DNA from: Mangrovimonas spongiae
Lineage (GTDB): Bacteria; Bacteroidota; Bacteroidia; Flavobacteriales; Flavobacteriaceae
Assembly: GCF_003944795.1 (NCBI RefSeq)
Contig: NZ_RWBG01000003.1
Coordinates: forward strand, 124,001 to 188,000
Length of the DNA stretch: 64,000 nucleotides
Direction of reading: 5' to 3'
Notes under the pieces: generated by a model
What the model saw: only the letters and a program-made list of their open reading frames with translations
Told to the model about the DNA's origin: nothing
Databases searched by the model: none
Position numbers and translations under genes: made by a program
Shown: positions 55,121 through 63,312 of the stretch, one piece after another
Numbering within the stretch: position 1 is the first letter of the stretch
Layout of the letters: each line of letters starts with the position of its first letter

Positions 55121-55649
55121 AATAGAAAATCTTGACGCTGAAAAAAAATACAACAAATGGATTGTTGTGTTGTCTGTTGTTATTCCGTTAGCCGTTGCTG
55201 CTTTGTTTGGTATAAAGTTGCCTAATGTTGAACCGCTAACATTTTTACCTCCCATTTATGCCTCTATAAATGCGATAACTGCAGTTTTATTAATATCGGC
55301 TTATTGGGCGATTATTAACAAAAAACCTTTACTGCACGAACGACTCATTAAAGTAGCCATCTTTTTTTCAGTAGCTTTTTTAGTCATGTATGTGGCTTAT
55401 CATATGACTAGCGATTCAACAAAATATGGTGGCGAAGGGGTTTTAAAATACATTTATTATATTATTTTAATAACTCATATTTTACTTTCAATTATTATAA
55501 TTCCTTTTGTATTAATTACCTATGTAAGAGCTATTACAAAAAACTTTGAAAGACATAAAAAAATAGCACGTATTACCTTTCCTTTATGGTTGTACGTGGC
55601 AATTTCAGGTGTTATGGTTTATATTATGATATCACCGTATTACAACTAG
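55113..55649 (+). CDS. DUF420 membrane protein, oxidase assembly
   Basis: A 178-residue membrane protein with five helices. DUF420 (CtaM-like) proteins are found next to heme-copper oxidase genes in Bacteroidota and Bacillota, where some are required for oxidase assembly. Visible pattern: LPPIYASINAITAVLLISAY, KKPLLHERLIKVAIFFS, YIILITHILLSIIIIPFVL and WLYVAISGVMVYIM, with conserved histidines in the second and fourth segments. It overlaps the SCO gene by 8 bases and is followed 3 bases later by a small membrane protein. Confidence 0.88.
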   Translation: MSKIENLDAEKKYNKWIVVLSVVIPLAVAALFGIKLPNVEPLTFLPPIYASINAITAVLLISAYWAIINKKPLLHERLIKVAIFFSVAFLVMYVAYHMTSDSTKYGGEGVLKYIYYIILITHILLSIIIIPFVLITYVRAITKNFERHKKIARITFPLWLYVAISGVMVYIMISPYYN

Positions 55650-55652
55650 TTC

Positions 55653-55871
55653 ATGAAAAAAGAGTGGCTACTTTTAATATTACTACTACTATTGGCTTTA
55701 CCAGTTGAAGCGCAATGTGCTATGTGTAGAGCCGTTTTAGAAAGTGAAGAAGGACAAAGTGCCGCAAAAGGTATTAACGATGGTATTATTTACCTTATGG
55801 CTATACCTTATATATTGGTTGCTGGAATTGGATTCGCTATTTATAAAGCTTTCAATAAAAAGAAGAATTAA
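55653..55871 (+). CDS. Small membrane protein with CxxC motif
   Basis: A 72-residue protein that begins with a signal peptide (about 1-20, LLLLLALPVEA) directly followed by QCAMCRAVLESEEGQ, then a membrane helix (about 43-64) and a basic end. The Cys-x2-Cys would face the periplasm. I do not recognise a named family. Its place after the SCO and DUF420 genes suggests a role in oxidase copper or redox handling, but this is guilt by association only. It overlaps the next gene by one base (TAATG). Confidence 0.75.
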   Translation: MKKEWLLLILLLLLALPVEAQCAMCRAVLESEEGQSAAKGINDGIIYLMAIPYILVAGIGFAIYKAFNKKKN

Positions 55872-56779
55872 TGCGATTGTTATTTCGCATTATTTGTTTT
55901 TTAGCAATAGCAGTTTGTCAATCACAAAACATATCCGGGACTATTCGCGATAGTCTTTCCAATAAACCAATTGCTTACACCAATTTGAGCGTTTTAAATT
56001 CTAATTACGGTACCGCTACCGATAGTTTAGGGCAGTTTATACTAAATATAGGTAAACATACTAACGATACCTTGTTTGTATCAGCTTTAGGGTATAAACC
56101 CAAACAAATTCCACTAAATACATTTGTAGAGAAAACTGAGGCCATAATAATTAAATTGTCAGAAAACCAAACAGCCCTAGATGAGGTTGTCATCAATACG
56201 AAAAAGAAAAAATATACAACTACAAGAACATTAGGTATAAAGCGTCAAAAAGTTAAATTTAAATCGTCCGTACCTTTTGGTTATGAAAGGTGTTTATATA
56301 TTAAAAATGAGTCTTTAGTTTCAGGAAAAGTAGCTTGGGTGGCTTTCAAACTTAAAAAGAAAAAGATTGAGGATTACGATATGTATCCAACTTACTTTAG
56401 AGTGAAATTTTATGAATTTGATACGGTACGCAAACGTCCAGGAAAACCTATTTCTAGTTTCGATACTATAATAAAGCCTAAAAATGATAACCAACGTATT
56501 AAAATACTTCTTAAAGATGAATTTGTGCCATTTTTAAAATCTGGAATTTGTGTAAGTTTAGAAGCTATTAATCCACAGCCTAATCACCCTAAAAAGAGTA
56601 TGTATGTCACAACACCTAATTTGCTAATGACTTATGATGAAGAACCATTAACATGGTCAAGCTATCGCGGACAATCTTGGACACACATGACTCGTAAAAT
56701 GCAGTGGAAATCATTTGGAAAAGTAAAGCACTATTACATGAATCCATTAGTTCAGCTTGGTGTTAAGTACGAAAAATAA
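55871..56779 (+). CDS. Secreted carboxypeptidase-regulatory-like domain protein
   Basis: A 302-residue protein with a signal peptide (about 1-17, FLAIAVCQSQ). Residues about 20-105 are a CarboxypepD_reg-like beta-sandwich of the type found at the N-terminus of outer-membrane receptors: ISGTIRDSLSNKPIAYTNLS, NYGTATDSLGQFILNIGKH and LFVSALGYKPKQIPL. The remaining 190 residues form an unassigned domain that recurs in Bacteroidota (VPFGYERCLYIKNES, YFRVKFYEFDTVRKRPGKPI). No barrel follows, so it is a periplasmic or surface protein rather than a receptor. It is the last gene of the oxidase locus by position. Confidence 0.78.
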   Translation: MRLLFRIICFLAIAVCQSQNISGTIRDSLSNKPIAYTNLSVLNSNYGTATDSLGQFILNIGKHTNDTLFVSALGYKPKQIPLNTFVEKTEAIIIKLSENQTALDEVVINTKKKKYTTTRTLGIKRQKVKFKSSVPFGYERCLYIKNESLVSGKVAWVAFKLKKKKIEDYDMYPTYFRVKFYEFDTVRKRPGKPISSFDTIIKPKNDNQRIKILLKDEFVPFLKSGICVSLEAINPQPNHPKKSMYVTTPNLLMTYDEEPLTWSSYRGQSWTHMTRKMQWKSFGKVKHYYMNPLVQLGVKYEK

Positions 56780-56918
56780 GAGGTGAAACCCTATTTTACA
56801 AAAAGTTTAACATCTTAAAAAAAGAGCGTCTGTAAATAAAATTTACTTTTATTGTAACATTTTTCTTGATTTTAAGTCTAACTTATGGGTTTACCATCAA
56901 TACCAATCAAAAAAGTAT

Positions 56919-57620
56919 ATGTTACAAATAAAAAATCTTCACAAATCCTATCCTATAGGAGATTCTAGTTTACATGTTTTAAAAGGAATAGATCTCTCTG
57001 TAACAGATGGCGAAATGGTAGCCATTATGGGATCGTCGGGTTCTGGAAAATCTACACTGTTAAACATTATAGGAATGTTAGATGAAGCCGATTCTGGTGA
57101 ATATGTATTAGATGGTGTTCCTATTAAAAACCTCACCGAGAAAAAAGCCGCTATCTATCGTAATAAGTTTTTAGGGTTTATCTTTCAATCTTTCAATCTT
57201 ATAAACTATAAAAACGCTTTAGAAAATGTAGCCTTGCCATTATATTATCAAGGATTAAAACGCAAAGAACGTCAAGAAAAAGCCCTATTCCATTTAGAAA
57301 AAGTAGGCTTAAAAGAATGGGCACATCATTTGCCAAACGAACTTTCTGGTGGGCAAAAACAGCGTGTTGCTATAGCAAGAGCCTTGGCAGCAAACCCTAA
57401 ACTCCTTTTAGCCGATGAACCTACAGGAGCCTTAGATACCAAAACATCGTATGAGATTATGGCCTTTATTCAGCATTTAAACGATGAAGGTAAAACCATA
57501 CTTATGGTAACCCACGAAGAAGATATTGCCAATATGTGTAAACGTATTGTAAGACTTAAAGATGGCGTTATCATGGAAGACACTAAAGTAGATCAAGTAA
57601 GAGCAGAGCAGTATGTTTGA
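56919..57620 (+). CDS. ABC transporter ATP-binding protein (MacB/LolD type)
   Basis: ATPase of the MacB/LolD class, 233 residues. Walker A is GSSGSGKST, the Q-loop FQSFNLINY, the signature LSGGQKQR, Walker B LLLADEPTGALD and the switch His VTHEE. This class powers mechanotransmission through FtsX-type permeases, not transport through the membrane itself. It overlaps the first permease gene by 8 bases and opens a five-gene exporter operon. Confidence 0.95.
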   Translation: MLQIKNLHKSYPIGDSSLHVLKGIDLSVTDGEMVAIMGSSGSGKSTLLNIIGMLDEADSGEYVLDGVPIKNLTEKKAAIYRNKFLGFIFQSFNLINYKNALENVALPLYYQGLKRKERQEKALFHLEKVGLKEWAHHLPNELSGGQKQRVAIARALAANPKLLLADEPTGALDTKTSYEIMAFIQHLNDEGKTILMVTHEEDIANMCKRIVRLKDGVIMEDTKVDQVRAEQYV

Positions 57621-58842
57621 TTTAGATCTTTGGCGCGAAATATTTCAAAGTATCAATAAAAATAGAACCAGAAGTTTGCTGTCTGGTTTTACTGTGGCCT
57701 TTGCTATATTGTTATTTGCCATACTTTTTGGTATAGCAAATGGACTAAAAAACACCTTTAAAGAGGCGTTTGGTACCGATGCTAATAACTCCATTATAAT
57801 TTTTCCAGGAAAAACAACAAAACCTTATAAAGGACTTCAATCAGGAAGACTAATACAATTTAAAAATGAAGATCGCGATTATATTTTAGATGAATTTGGA
57901 GACAATGTTCAATATATAACCTCTAAAGTTAATCGTACAGCAAGCGTTGCTTACAAGGGTGAAAAAAATACTTACGAAGTTCGAGGCGTATATCCCGAAT
58001 ATATGTTCATCGAAAATAATAAAGTAAAAGATGGTCGCTACATCAACCAAAGCGATGTCACAAATAGAACTAAAATTGTTGTTATTGGTCAGACCGTAGA
58101 AGACGATTTATTTAAAAAAGAAAATCCTTTAGGGAAGTATATTAACATAGGCGGCATTCAGTATAAAATAGTAGGTGTTTTTACCGATGATGAAGGCGAT
58201 AGTGAAGAACGGGTTATTTACATGCCTATTAGTACCACACAGTTTGTTTATGGTAATAACGATTATGTCGATTTAATGCATTTAACATATAACCCTGAAA
58301 TGAACTCAGATGAAGCATTAGCCTTTGGTAACACCATTGAAAGCAAATTAAAACAACGCTTTTCTGTGGCAAGAAATGACCAAAGAGCCATACGTATTTT
58401 TAATATGGCGCAAGGGACTAAGCAAGTCGATATCATGACCAGTAGTTTAACCGTAATCATTTTGGTTATTGGTTTTGGTACACTTATAGCAGGAATTGTG
58501 GGGATAAGTAATATTATGATTTTTATTGTAAAAGAACGTACTAAAGAAATTGGCATTCGAAAAGCCTTAGGGGCTTCACCACGATCTATTATAGCAATCA
58601 TTTTATTAGAATCTATAATAATTACAGCCATAGCAGGATATGTTGGATTACTTTTAGGAGTTGGTGTTTTAGAGCTTGCAGCACCAAGTTTAGAAACGTA
58701 TTTTATAAAAGATCCAGGCGTAAGTAACAGTTTAGTGGTTGGTGCCACAATTACGCTTATTGTAGCAGGAGCCATTGCTGGATATCTGCCAGCCAAAAAA
58801 GCCTCGCAAATAAAACCTATTGTAGCTTTAAGAAACGATTAA
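57613..58842 (+). CDS. ABC transporter permease (MacB/FtsX type), first
   Basis: Permease of 409 residues with four membrane helices: one near the N-terminus (about 22-42) and three at the C-terminus (about 275-300, 325-350 and 370-392). A large periplasmic MacB-type domain lies between. The FtsX core motif is visible in VKERTKEIGIRKALGASPRS and the end LPAKKASQIKPIVALR. It partners the second permease directly downstream (1 base apart), with which it shares only the general family pattern. Confidence 0.93.
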   Translation: MFDLDLWREIFQSINKNRTRSLLSGFTVAFAILLFAILFGIANGLKNTFKEAFGTDANNSIIIFPGKTTKPYKGLQSGRLIQFKNEDRDYILDEFGDNVQYITSKVNRTASVAYKGEKNTYEVRGVYPEYMFIENNKVKDGRYINQSDVTNRTKIVVIGQTVEDDLFKKENPLGKYINIGGIQYKIVGVFTDDEGDSEERVIYMPISTTQFVYGNNDYVDLMHLTYNPEMNSDEALAFGNTIESKLKQRFSVARNDQRAIRIFNMAQGTKQVDIMTSSLTVIILVIGFGTLIAGIVGISNIMIFIVKERTKEIGIRKALGASPRSIIAIILLESIIITAIAGYVGLLLGVGVLELAAPSLETYFIKDPGVSNSLVVGATITLIVAGAIAGYLPAKKASQIKPIVALRND

Positions 58843-58843
58843 C

Positions 58844-60088
58844 ATGTTAAGATTTTTATTAGATAGAGATACCTGGCAAGAAGTTTTTGATAGCTTCAAT
58901 AAAAACAAGTTAAGATCGGTCTTAACCATGGTAGGTGTTTGGTGGGGAATTTTATTACTTATCGGCTTATTAGGGTCGGCACGAGGTTTAGAGAATGCTT
59001 TTAACCGCTTGTTTGGCGATTTTGCGACAAACAGTGTCTTTGTTTGGGGGCAATCGACAGGAATGCCTTTTAGAGGATTTCAAGAAGGGCGACAAGTGGA
59101 ACTCTCCCTTTCCGATACCAAAAAAATAGAAGAAAATGTAGAAGGTATCGAATTCGTCTTACCTAGAAACCAACGAACCATTACAGCAACACGCAATTTT
59201 TTATCTGGAAGTTTTAGAATGGTAGGTGATTATCCGCTTTTAAATAAACTTCAAAAAATAAACCTTATTCAAGGACGCTTTGTTAATCAAAATGATATTG
59301 ATGATAATAAAAAAGTGGTCGTTATTTCAGAAGATGTTTACAAACAACTTTTTGAAAAAGATGCCGAAGTTATAGGTGAATACATTGTTATTAACGATAT
59401 TAACTTTAAAGTTATAGGACTTTACGAAGTTGGTAATGTTAATATGGGGCCATCGCAAGACATGCATATTCCATTTACAACCTACCAACAAATTTATAAC
59501 TCAGGAGATAGAATAGGCTGGATGATGATTACTGGCAAGCCAGAGTATAACATCAAGCAGATAGAACAAGACGCTAAACTTTTATTAAAAAACCTAAACA
59601 ATATTCATCCAGAAGATAGTCGTGCCTTTGGAAGTTTTAACTTAGGGAAAGAGTTTAAAAAAATGACCGGCTTTTTAACAGGAATGCAGTTTTTAACCTG
59701 GTTTGTAGGTATTGCCACTTTAATTGCAGGCGTATTTGCTATTGGTAACATTTTGCTTATTACCGTAAAAGAACGTACCAAAGAAATTGGTGTGCGTCGT
59801 GCTTTAGGAGCCACACCTTATGAGATAAAACGACAAATTGTAGTTGAAGCCGTGTTTTTAACTATTATTGCAGGCCTTTTTGGTATTATTTCTGGTGGAT
59901 GGATTTTAATTTTGCTAAATACTATGTTTGGTCAAGGAGATGAAGCTGCCATAGTAAACCCATCGGTCTCGATTGCCGTAGTATTTGTCGCTTTAGTAAT
60001 TTTAGTGATTTTAGGAACTTTAATCGGGCTAATACCTGCATTTAAAGCCACGAGTATAAAACCAATCGATGCATTAAGAGAAGAATAG
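58844..60088 (+). CDS. ABC transporter permease (MacB/FtsX type), second
   Basis: Permease of 414 residues of the same layout: N-terminal helix (VGVWWGILLLIGLLGSARG), periplasmic MacB-type domain and three C-terminal helices with VKERTKEIGVRRALGATPYE and LIPAFKATSIKPIDALREE. Having two different permeases with one ATPase suggests they form a heterodimer, in contrast to the MacB homodimer of enterobacteria. The adaptor gene follows 20 bases downstream. Confidence 0.93.
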   Translation: MLRFLLDRDTWQEVFDSFNKNKLRSVLTMVGVWWGILLLIGLLGSARGLENAFNRLFGDFATNSVFVWGQSTGMPFRGFQEGRQVELSLSDTKKIEENVEGIEFVLPRNQRTITATRNFLSGSFRMVGDYPLLNKLQKINLIQGRFVNQNDIDDNKKVVVISEDVYKQLFEKDAEVIGEYIVINDINFKVIGLYEVGNVNMGPSQDMHIPFTTYQQIYNSGDRIGWMMITGKPEYNIKQIEQDAKLLLKNLNNIHPEDSRAFGSFNLGKEFKKMTGFLTGMQFLTWFVGIATLIAGVFAIGNILLITVKERTKEIGVRRALGATPYEIKRQIVVEAVFLTIIAGLFGIISGGWILILLNTMFGQGDEAAIVNPSVSIAVVFVALVILVILGTLIGLIPAFKATSIKPIDALREE

Positions 60089-60108
60089 AATAAACAATCA
60101 AAAATAAA

Positions 60109-61230
60109 ATGAATAAAACGTTAAAAATCATTATCGGAATTGTATTGCTCTTACTATTTGTATGGGTAATCAAATATTTTAAAGATGCCAATTCTAAAGC
60201 GGTTGAAGATTTTAAAACAGAAGAACCTTTTTATACTTCAATAAACACCAAAGCCGTTGCTACAGGAAAATTAAACCCAGAAGAAGAAATTGAGCTTAAA
60301 CCACAAATTTCTGGGATTATCGATAAAATACTTGTCGAAGAAGGGGATATTGTTAAGAAAGGCGATTTAATTGCCAAAATTCGTGTGGTACCAGACGAGC
60401 AAAGTTTGGTGAGTGCTAGAAGTAATATTCAAACACAAAAATTATCATTCGATAACGCTAAAATTCTTTACGATCGCAATAAAGAGTTGTTTGAAAAAGG
60501 TGTAATCTCAAAGCAAGATTTCGAGAATAGCGAGTTGTCTTACAATCAAGCTAAAGAGAGTTTAGCGCAAGCACAAAACAACTATCAAATTATTAAACAA
60601 GGATCGCTGTCTGGTGGAAACACTGCAAACACAAGTATTGTAGCACAAATTTCAGGAACTATTTTAGAAATTCCAGTGCGTGAAGGCGATCAAGTTATCG
60701 AAAGTAACAACTTTAACGACGGAACAACCATTGCAACCATTGCCGATATGAGCGTGATGATTTTTGAGGGCCAAGTTGATGAAGCCGAAGTAGGTAAACT
60801 AAAAGAAGGTGAAGAAATAAAAGTTATTCTAGGAGCTATTCGCGATAAAGAATTTCCGGCTAAACTAACGTTTGTGGCACCAAAGGGTATTGAAGAAAAT
60901 GGTGCGGTGCAATTTACCATAAAAGCCGATGTAAATGTAGAAGAAAGTACCAATATACGTGCAGGATATAGTGCAAATGCCGAGATAGATATAGAGGCAA
61001 GAGATAGCGTTTTAGCTATTCGCGAAGCCTTGTTGCAATATAACCGTATTACCGAAAAACCATTTGTTGAGGTTTTAGAAGGTGAAAACAATTACAAAAA
61101 AGTAGACGTAGAGCTTGGCTTATCCGATGGTATAAATGTTGAAATTACCGAAGGTGTTGCCGAAGGCGATAAAATAAAAGTGTGGAACAAAGCATCAGAC
61201 GATAATAATGAAGATGATGAAAATAGATAA
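60109..61230 (+). CDS. Periplasmic adaptor (membrane fusion protein, HlyD/MacA type)
   Basis: Adaptor that links the inner-membrane permease to the TolC-like channel, 373 residues. It has an N-terminal membrane anchor (about 5-22), a lipoyl half-motif (ATGKLNPEEEIELKPQISGI), a coiled-coil hairpin (about 100-165, ELFEKGVISKQDFENSELSY) and the second lipoyl half (AQISGTILEIPVREGDQVI), then beta-barrel and membrane-proximal domains. The end is acidic (SDDNNEDDENR). The outer-membrane factor gene overlaps it by 23 bases. Confidence 0.94.
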   Translation: MNKTLKIIIGIVLLLLFVWVIKYFKDANSKAVEDFKTEEPFYTSINTKAVATGKLNPEEEIELKPQISGIIDKILVEEGDIVKKGDLIAKIRVVPDEQSLVSARSNIQTQKLSFDNAKILYDRNKELFEKGVISKQDFENSELSYNQAKESLAQAQNNYQIIKQGSLSGGNTANTSIVAQISGTILEIPVREGDQVIESNNFNDGTTIATIADMSVMIFEGQVDEAEVGKLKEGEEIKVILGAIRDKEFPAKLTFVAPKGIEENGAVQFTIKADVNVEESTNIRAGYSANAEIDIEARDSVLAIREALLQYNRITEKPFVEVLEGENNYKKVDVELGLSDGINVEITEGVAEGDKIKVWNKASDDNNEDDENR

Positions 61231-62557
61231 AATAGGTTTTAGCATAATAGCAGTACTATTTTTAAGTATAAGTATTCAAGCACAAGATAAAGTTTGGACA
61301 CTACAAGAGTGTGTTAATTATGCTTTGGAGAATAACATATCGGTAAAACAGATTAATAATTCGCTTTTGTCTGGAGAGCAAGATGTAAAAGCTTCTAAAG
61401 GTAGTTTTTTGCCAACGTTAAATGCTAGTGCTAGTCAAACATTAGGTCTTGGTAACCAAGAGTTGTTCCAAGGGCAATTTGCCGACCGTACCACACACTC
61501 TACCAATATAGGGATAAGAGCAACCCAAAATGTGTTTAATGGTTTTAGAACCTCTTATTTATATAAACAATCGTTACTAAACCAAGAGGCTAACCAATTA
61601 CAGTTACAAAAGCTTAAAGATGATATTTCGCTAAATGTAGCCAATGCCTATTTAAATGTATTATTCAATAAGGAAAATTTAGAAACGGCAAAAGCGCAAG
61701 TAGATTTCTCACAGGCACAATTAAACCAAGTACAAGATTTGGTAGAAGCTGGCGTGCAACCACAAGCAAATGTTTATGATGCCGAAGCAACTTTAGCATC
61801 AGATGAACAAAGTTTAACTATTGCCGAAAATAATTATAATATTGCGTTACTTACACTGTCTCAAATACTGCAAATACCTAGAGAAGGATTTCAGGTAGAA
61901 ATGATTGATGTAGGAAGCCCAACGGCAACTTTAATGTATAATAACGTAGAGCCTATTTTAGACTATGCTTTCGATAATAGAAGTGAGATAAAACTTGCCG
62001 AAAAAAATATTGAAGTAGCCGAGATGAATACTAAAATTAGTAAATCTGGATTTTTGCCAAACGTAAATTTAAGTTACGCATTTGGATCAAATGCATTTTA
62101 TTCGAATTTGATAGATACAGAAGACACGTTTTTTAATCAGTTAAACGATCAAAAAGCGCATAGTTTTAGTTTAAGTATAGGAATACCTATATTCTCACAG
62201 TTTCAAAATAAAACATCTGTAACCAAAGCAAAGATTTCTGTTGAAAACTCTAAGTTGGATTTAGCGCAATCTAAATTAGACTTAGAAAATACTATACAAA
62301 CAGCGTTTACAGATGCTAAGGCAGCTTTAAAAAGTTATGAAGCTTCAAAAAAAGCTATGCAATCACAAGAGTTAGCTTTTGAAAATGCGCAAGAACGTTA
62401 TAATCTTGGCGCTATGAATGCCTTCGATTTAGAGCAATCTAGAATTAGATATGTCAATGCTCAATCAGCCTTAATTAACGCTAAATACGATTTTATTTTT
62501 AAAACAAAAGTGTTAGACTTTTATATTGGAAAACCAATAGTGATAAATAATAATTAA
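61208..62557 (+). CDS. TolC family outer-membrane channel protein
   Basis: Outer-membrane factor of 449 residues with a signal peptide (about 1-25, SIIAVLFLSISIQAQ). It shows the TolC repeat structure: two related halves, each with a helical hairpin (LQECVNYALENNISVKQ and ILDYAFDNRSEIKLAEKNIE) and barrel strands. It completes the exporter with the ABC ATPase, two permeases and the adaptor. A start at the second or third Met is equally possible; the 23-base overlap with the adaptor assumes the first. The cargo of the system is unknown; family members export macrolides, peptides or siderophores. Confidence 0.94.
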   Translation: MKMMKIDKIGFSIIAVLFLSISIQAQDKVWTLQECVNYALENNISVKQINNSLLSGEQDVKASKGSFLPTLNASASQTLGLGNQELFQGQFADRTTHSTNIGIRATQNVFNGFRTSYLYKQSLLNQEANQLQLQKLKDDISLNVANAYLNVLFNKENLETAKAQVDFSQAQLNQVQDLVEAGVQPQANVYDAEATLASDEQSLTIAENNYNIALLTLSQILQIPREGFQVEMIDVGSPTATLMYNNVEPILDYAFDNRSEIKLAEKNIEVAEMNTKISKSGFLPNVNLSYAFGSNAFYSNLIDTEDTFFNQLNDQKAHSFSLSIGIPIFSQFQNKTSVTKAKISVENSKLDLAQSKLDLENTIQTAFTDAKAALKSYEASKKAMQSQELAFENAQERYNLGAMNAFDLEQSRIRYVNAQSALINAKYDFIFKTKVLDFYIGKPIVINNN

Positions 62558-62565
62558 TAGTTATT

Positions 62566-63231
62566 TTGATTCTAAGCATAGAAACAGCAACAACCAATTG
62601 CTCGGTAGCCTTATCAAAAGAGGGTAAAACTATAGCTGTTATTGAAGATTATGATAAAGGCTATTCTCATGCCGAGAGATTACATGTCTATATAAATCGT
62701 ATTTTAAGCGAGAATAATATCGATAAATCTCAACTAGATGCAATTGCAGTTAGTAAAGGGCCGGGCTCTTATACGGGATTGCGTATCGGCGTTTCTACAG
62801 CTAAAGGATTAGCCTATGCACTAGAGAAACCTTTAATAGCTGTATCAACACTTGAATCGTTATCAAGACAAGTTAACATAGAAGGTGGTTATATTGTTCC
62901 TATGCTAGATGCTAGACGCATGGAAGTATATTCGGCTGTTTTTAATACTGATTTTAGTTTAGCGCGTGATATTAAAGCCGAAGTTTTAGAAGAAAATAGC
63001 TTTCAAGAGTATTTAGAGAAAGAGAAAGTTTATTTTATAGGGAATGGTGTGGAGAAAACAAAAACTATTATAACTCATCCTAATGCTGTTTTTATTGATG
63101 CGAAATTACCTTCGGCAAACGAGATGGGTAACATAGCTTATAAAAAGTATAAAGCAAATAATATTGAAGATGTAGCTTATTTTGAACCGTATTATTTAAA
63201 GGATTTTGTAGCGATAAAGTCTAAGAAATAA
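62566..63231 (+). CDS. tsaB: tRNA threonylcarbamoyladenosine biosynthesis protein TsaB
   Basis: ASKHA-fold partner of TsaD in making the t6A modification of tRNAs that read ANN codons. The 221-residue protein starts ILSIETATTNCSVALSKEGK and has SKGPGSYTGLRIGVSTAKGL, both typical of TsaB. It uses a TTG start at 62566, 8 bases after the TolC gene, with no ATG in frame nearby. Essential housekeeping gene attached to the exporter operon by position; co-transcription is likely. Confidence 0.94.
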   Translation: MILSIETATTNCSVALSKEGKTIAVIEDYDKGYSHAERLHVYINRILSENNIDKSQLDAIAVSKGPGSYTGLRIGVSTAKGLAYALEKPLIAVSTLESLSRQVNIEGGYIVPMLDARRMEVYSAVFNTDFSLARDIKAEVLEENSFQEYLEKEKVYFIGNGVEKTKTIITHPNAVFIDAKLPSANEMGNIAYKKYKANNIEDVAYFEPYYLKDFVAIKSKK

Positions 63232-63255
63232 GAATAAAAGCTGCTAGAAAAAATA

Positions 63256-63286
63256 AAAAAGAGAACGTTATTAACGTTCTCTTTTT
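63256..63286. terminator. Bidirectional terminator between tsaB and the MscS gene
   Basis: AAAAAGAGAACGT (63256-63268) and ACGTTCTCTTTTT (63274-63286) form a symmetric hairpin with loop TATTA and a T run on both strands. It separates the converging tsaB and mechanosensitive channel genes. Confidence 0.88.
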
Positions 63287-63312
63287 GTTTATAATATATT
63301 AGCCTAAAGTCT

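Noticed and set aside
58263-58796. Minus-strand frame of 177 codons
   Set aside because: Lies opposite the first FtsX-type permease, whose motifs are unambiguous; it is a shadow frame.
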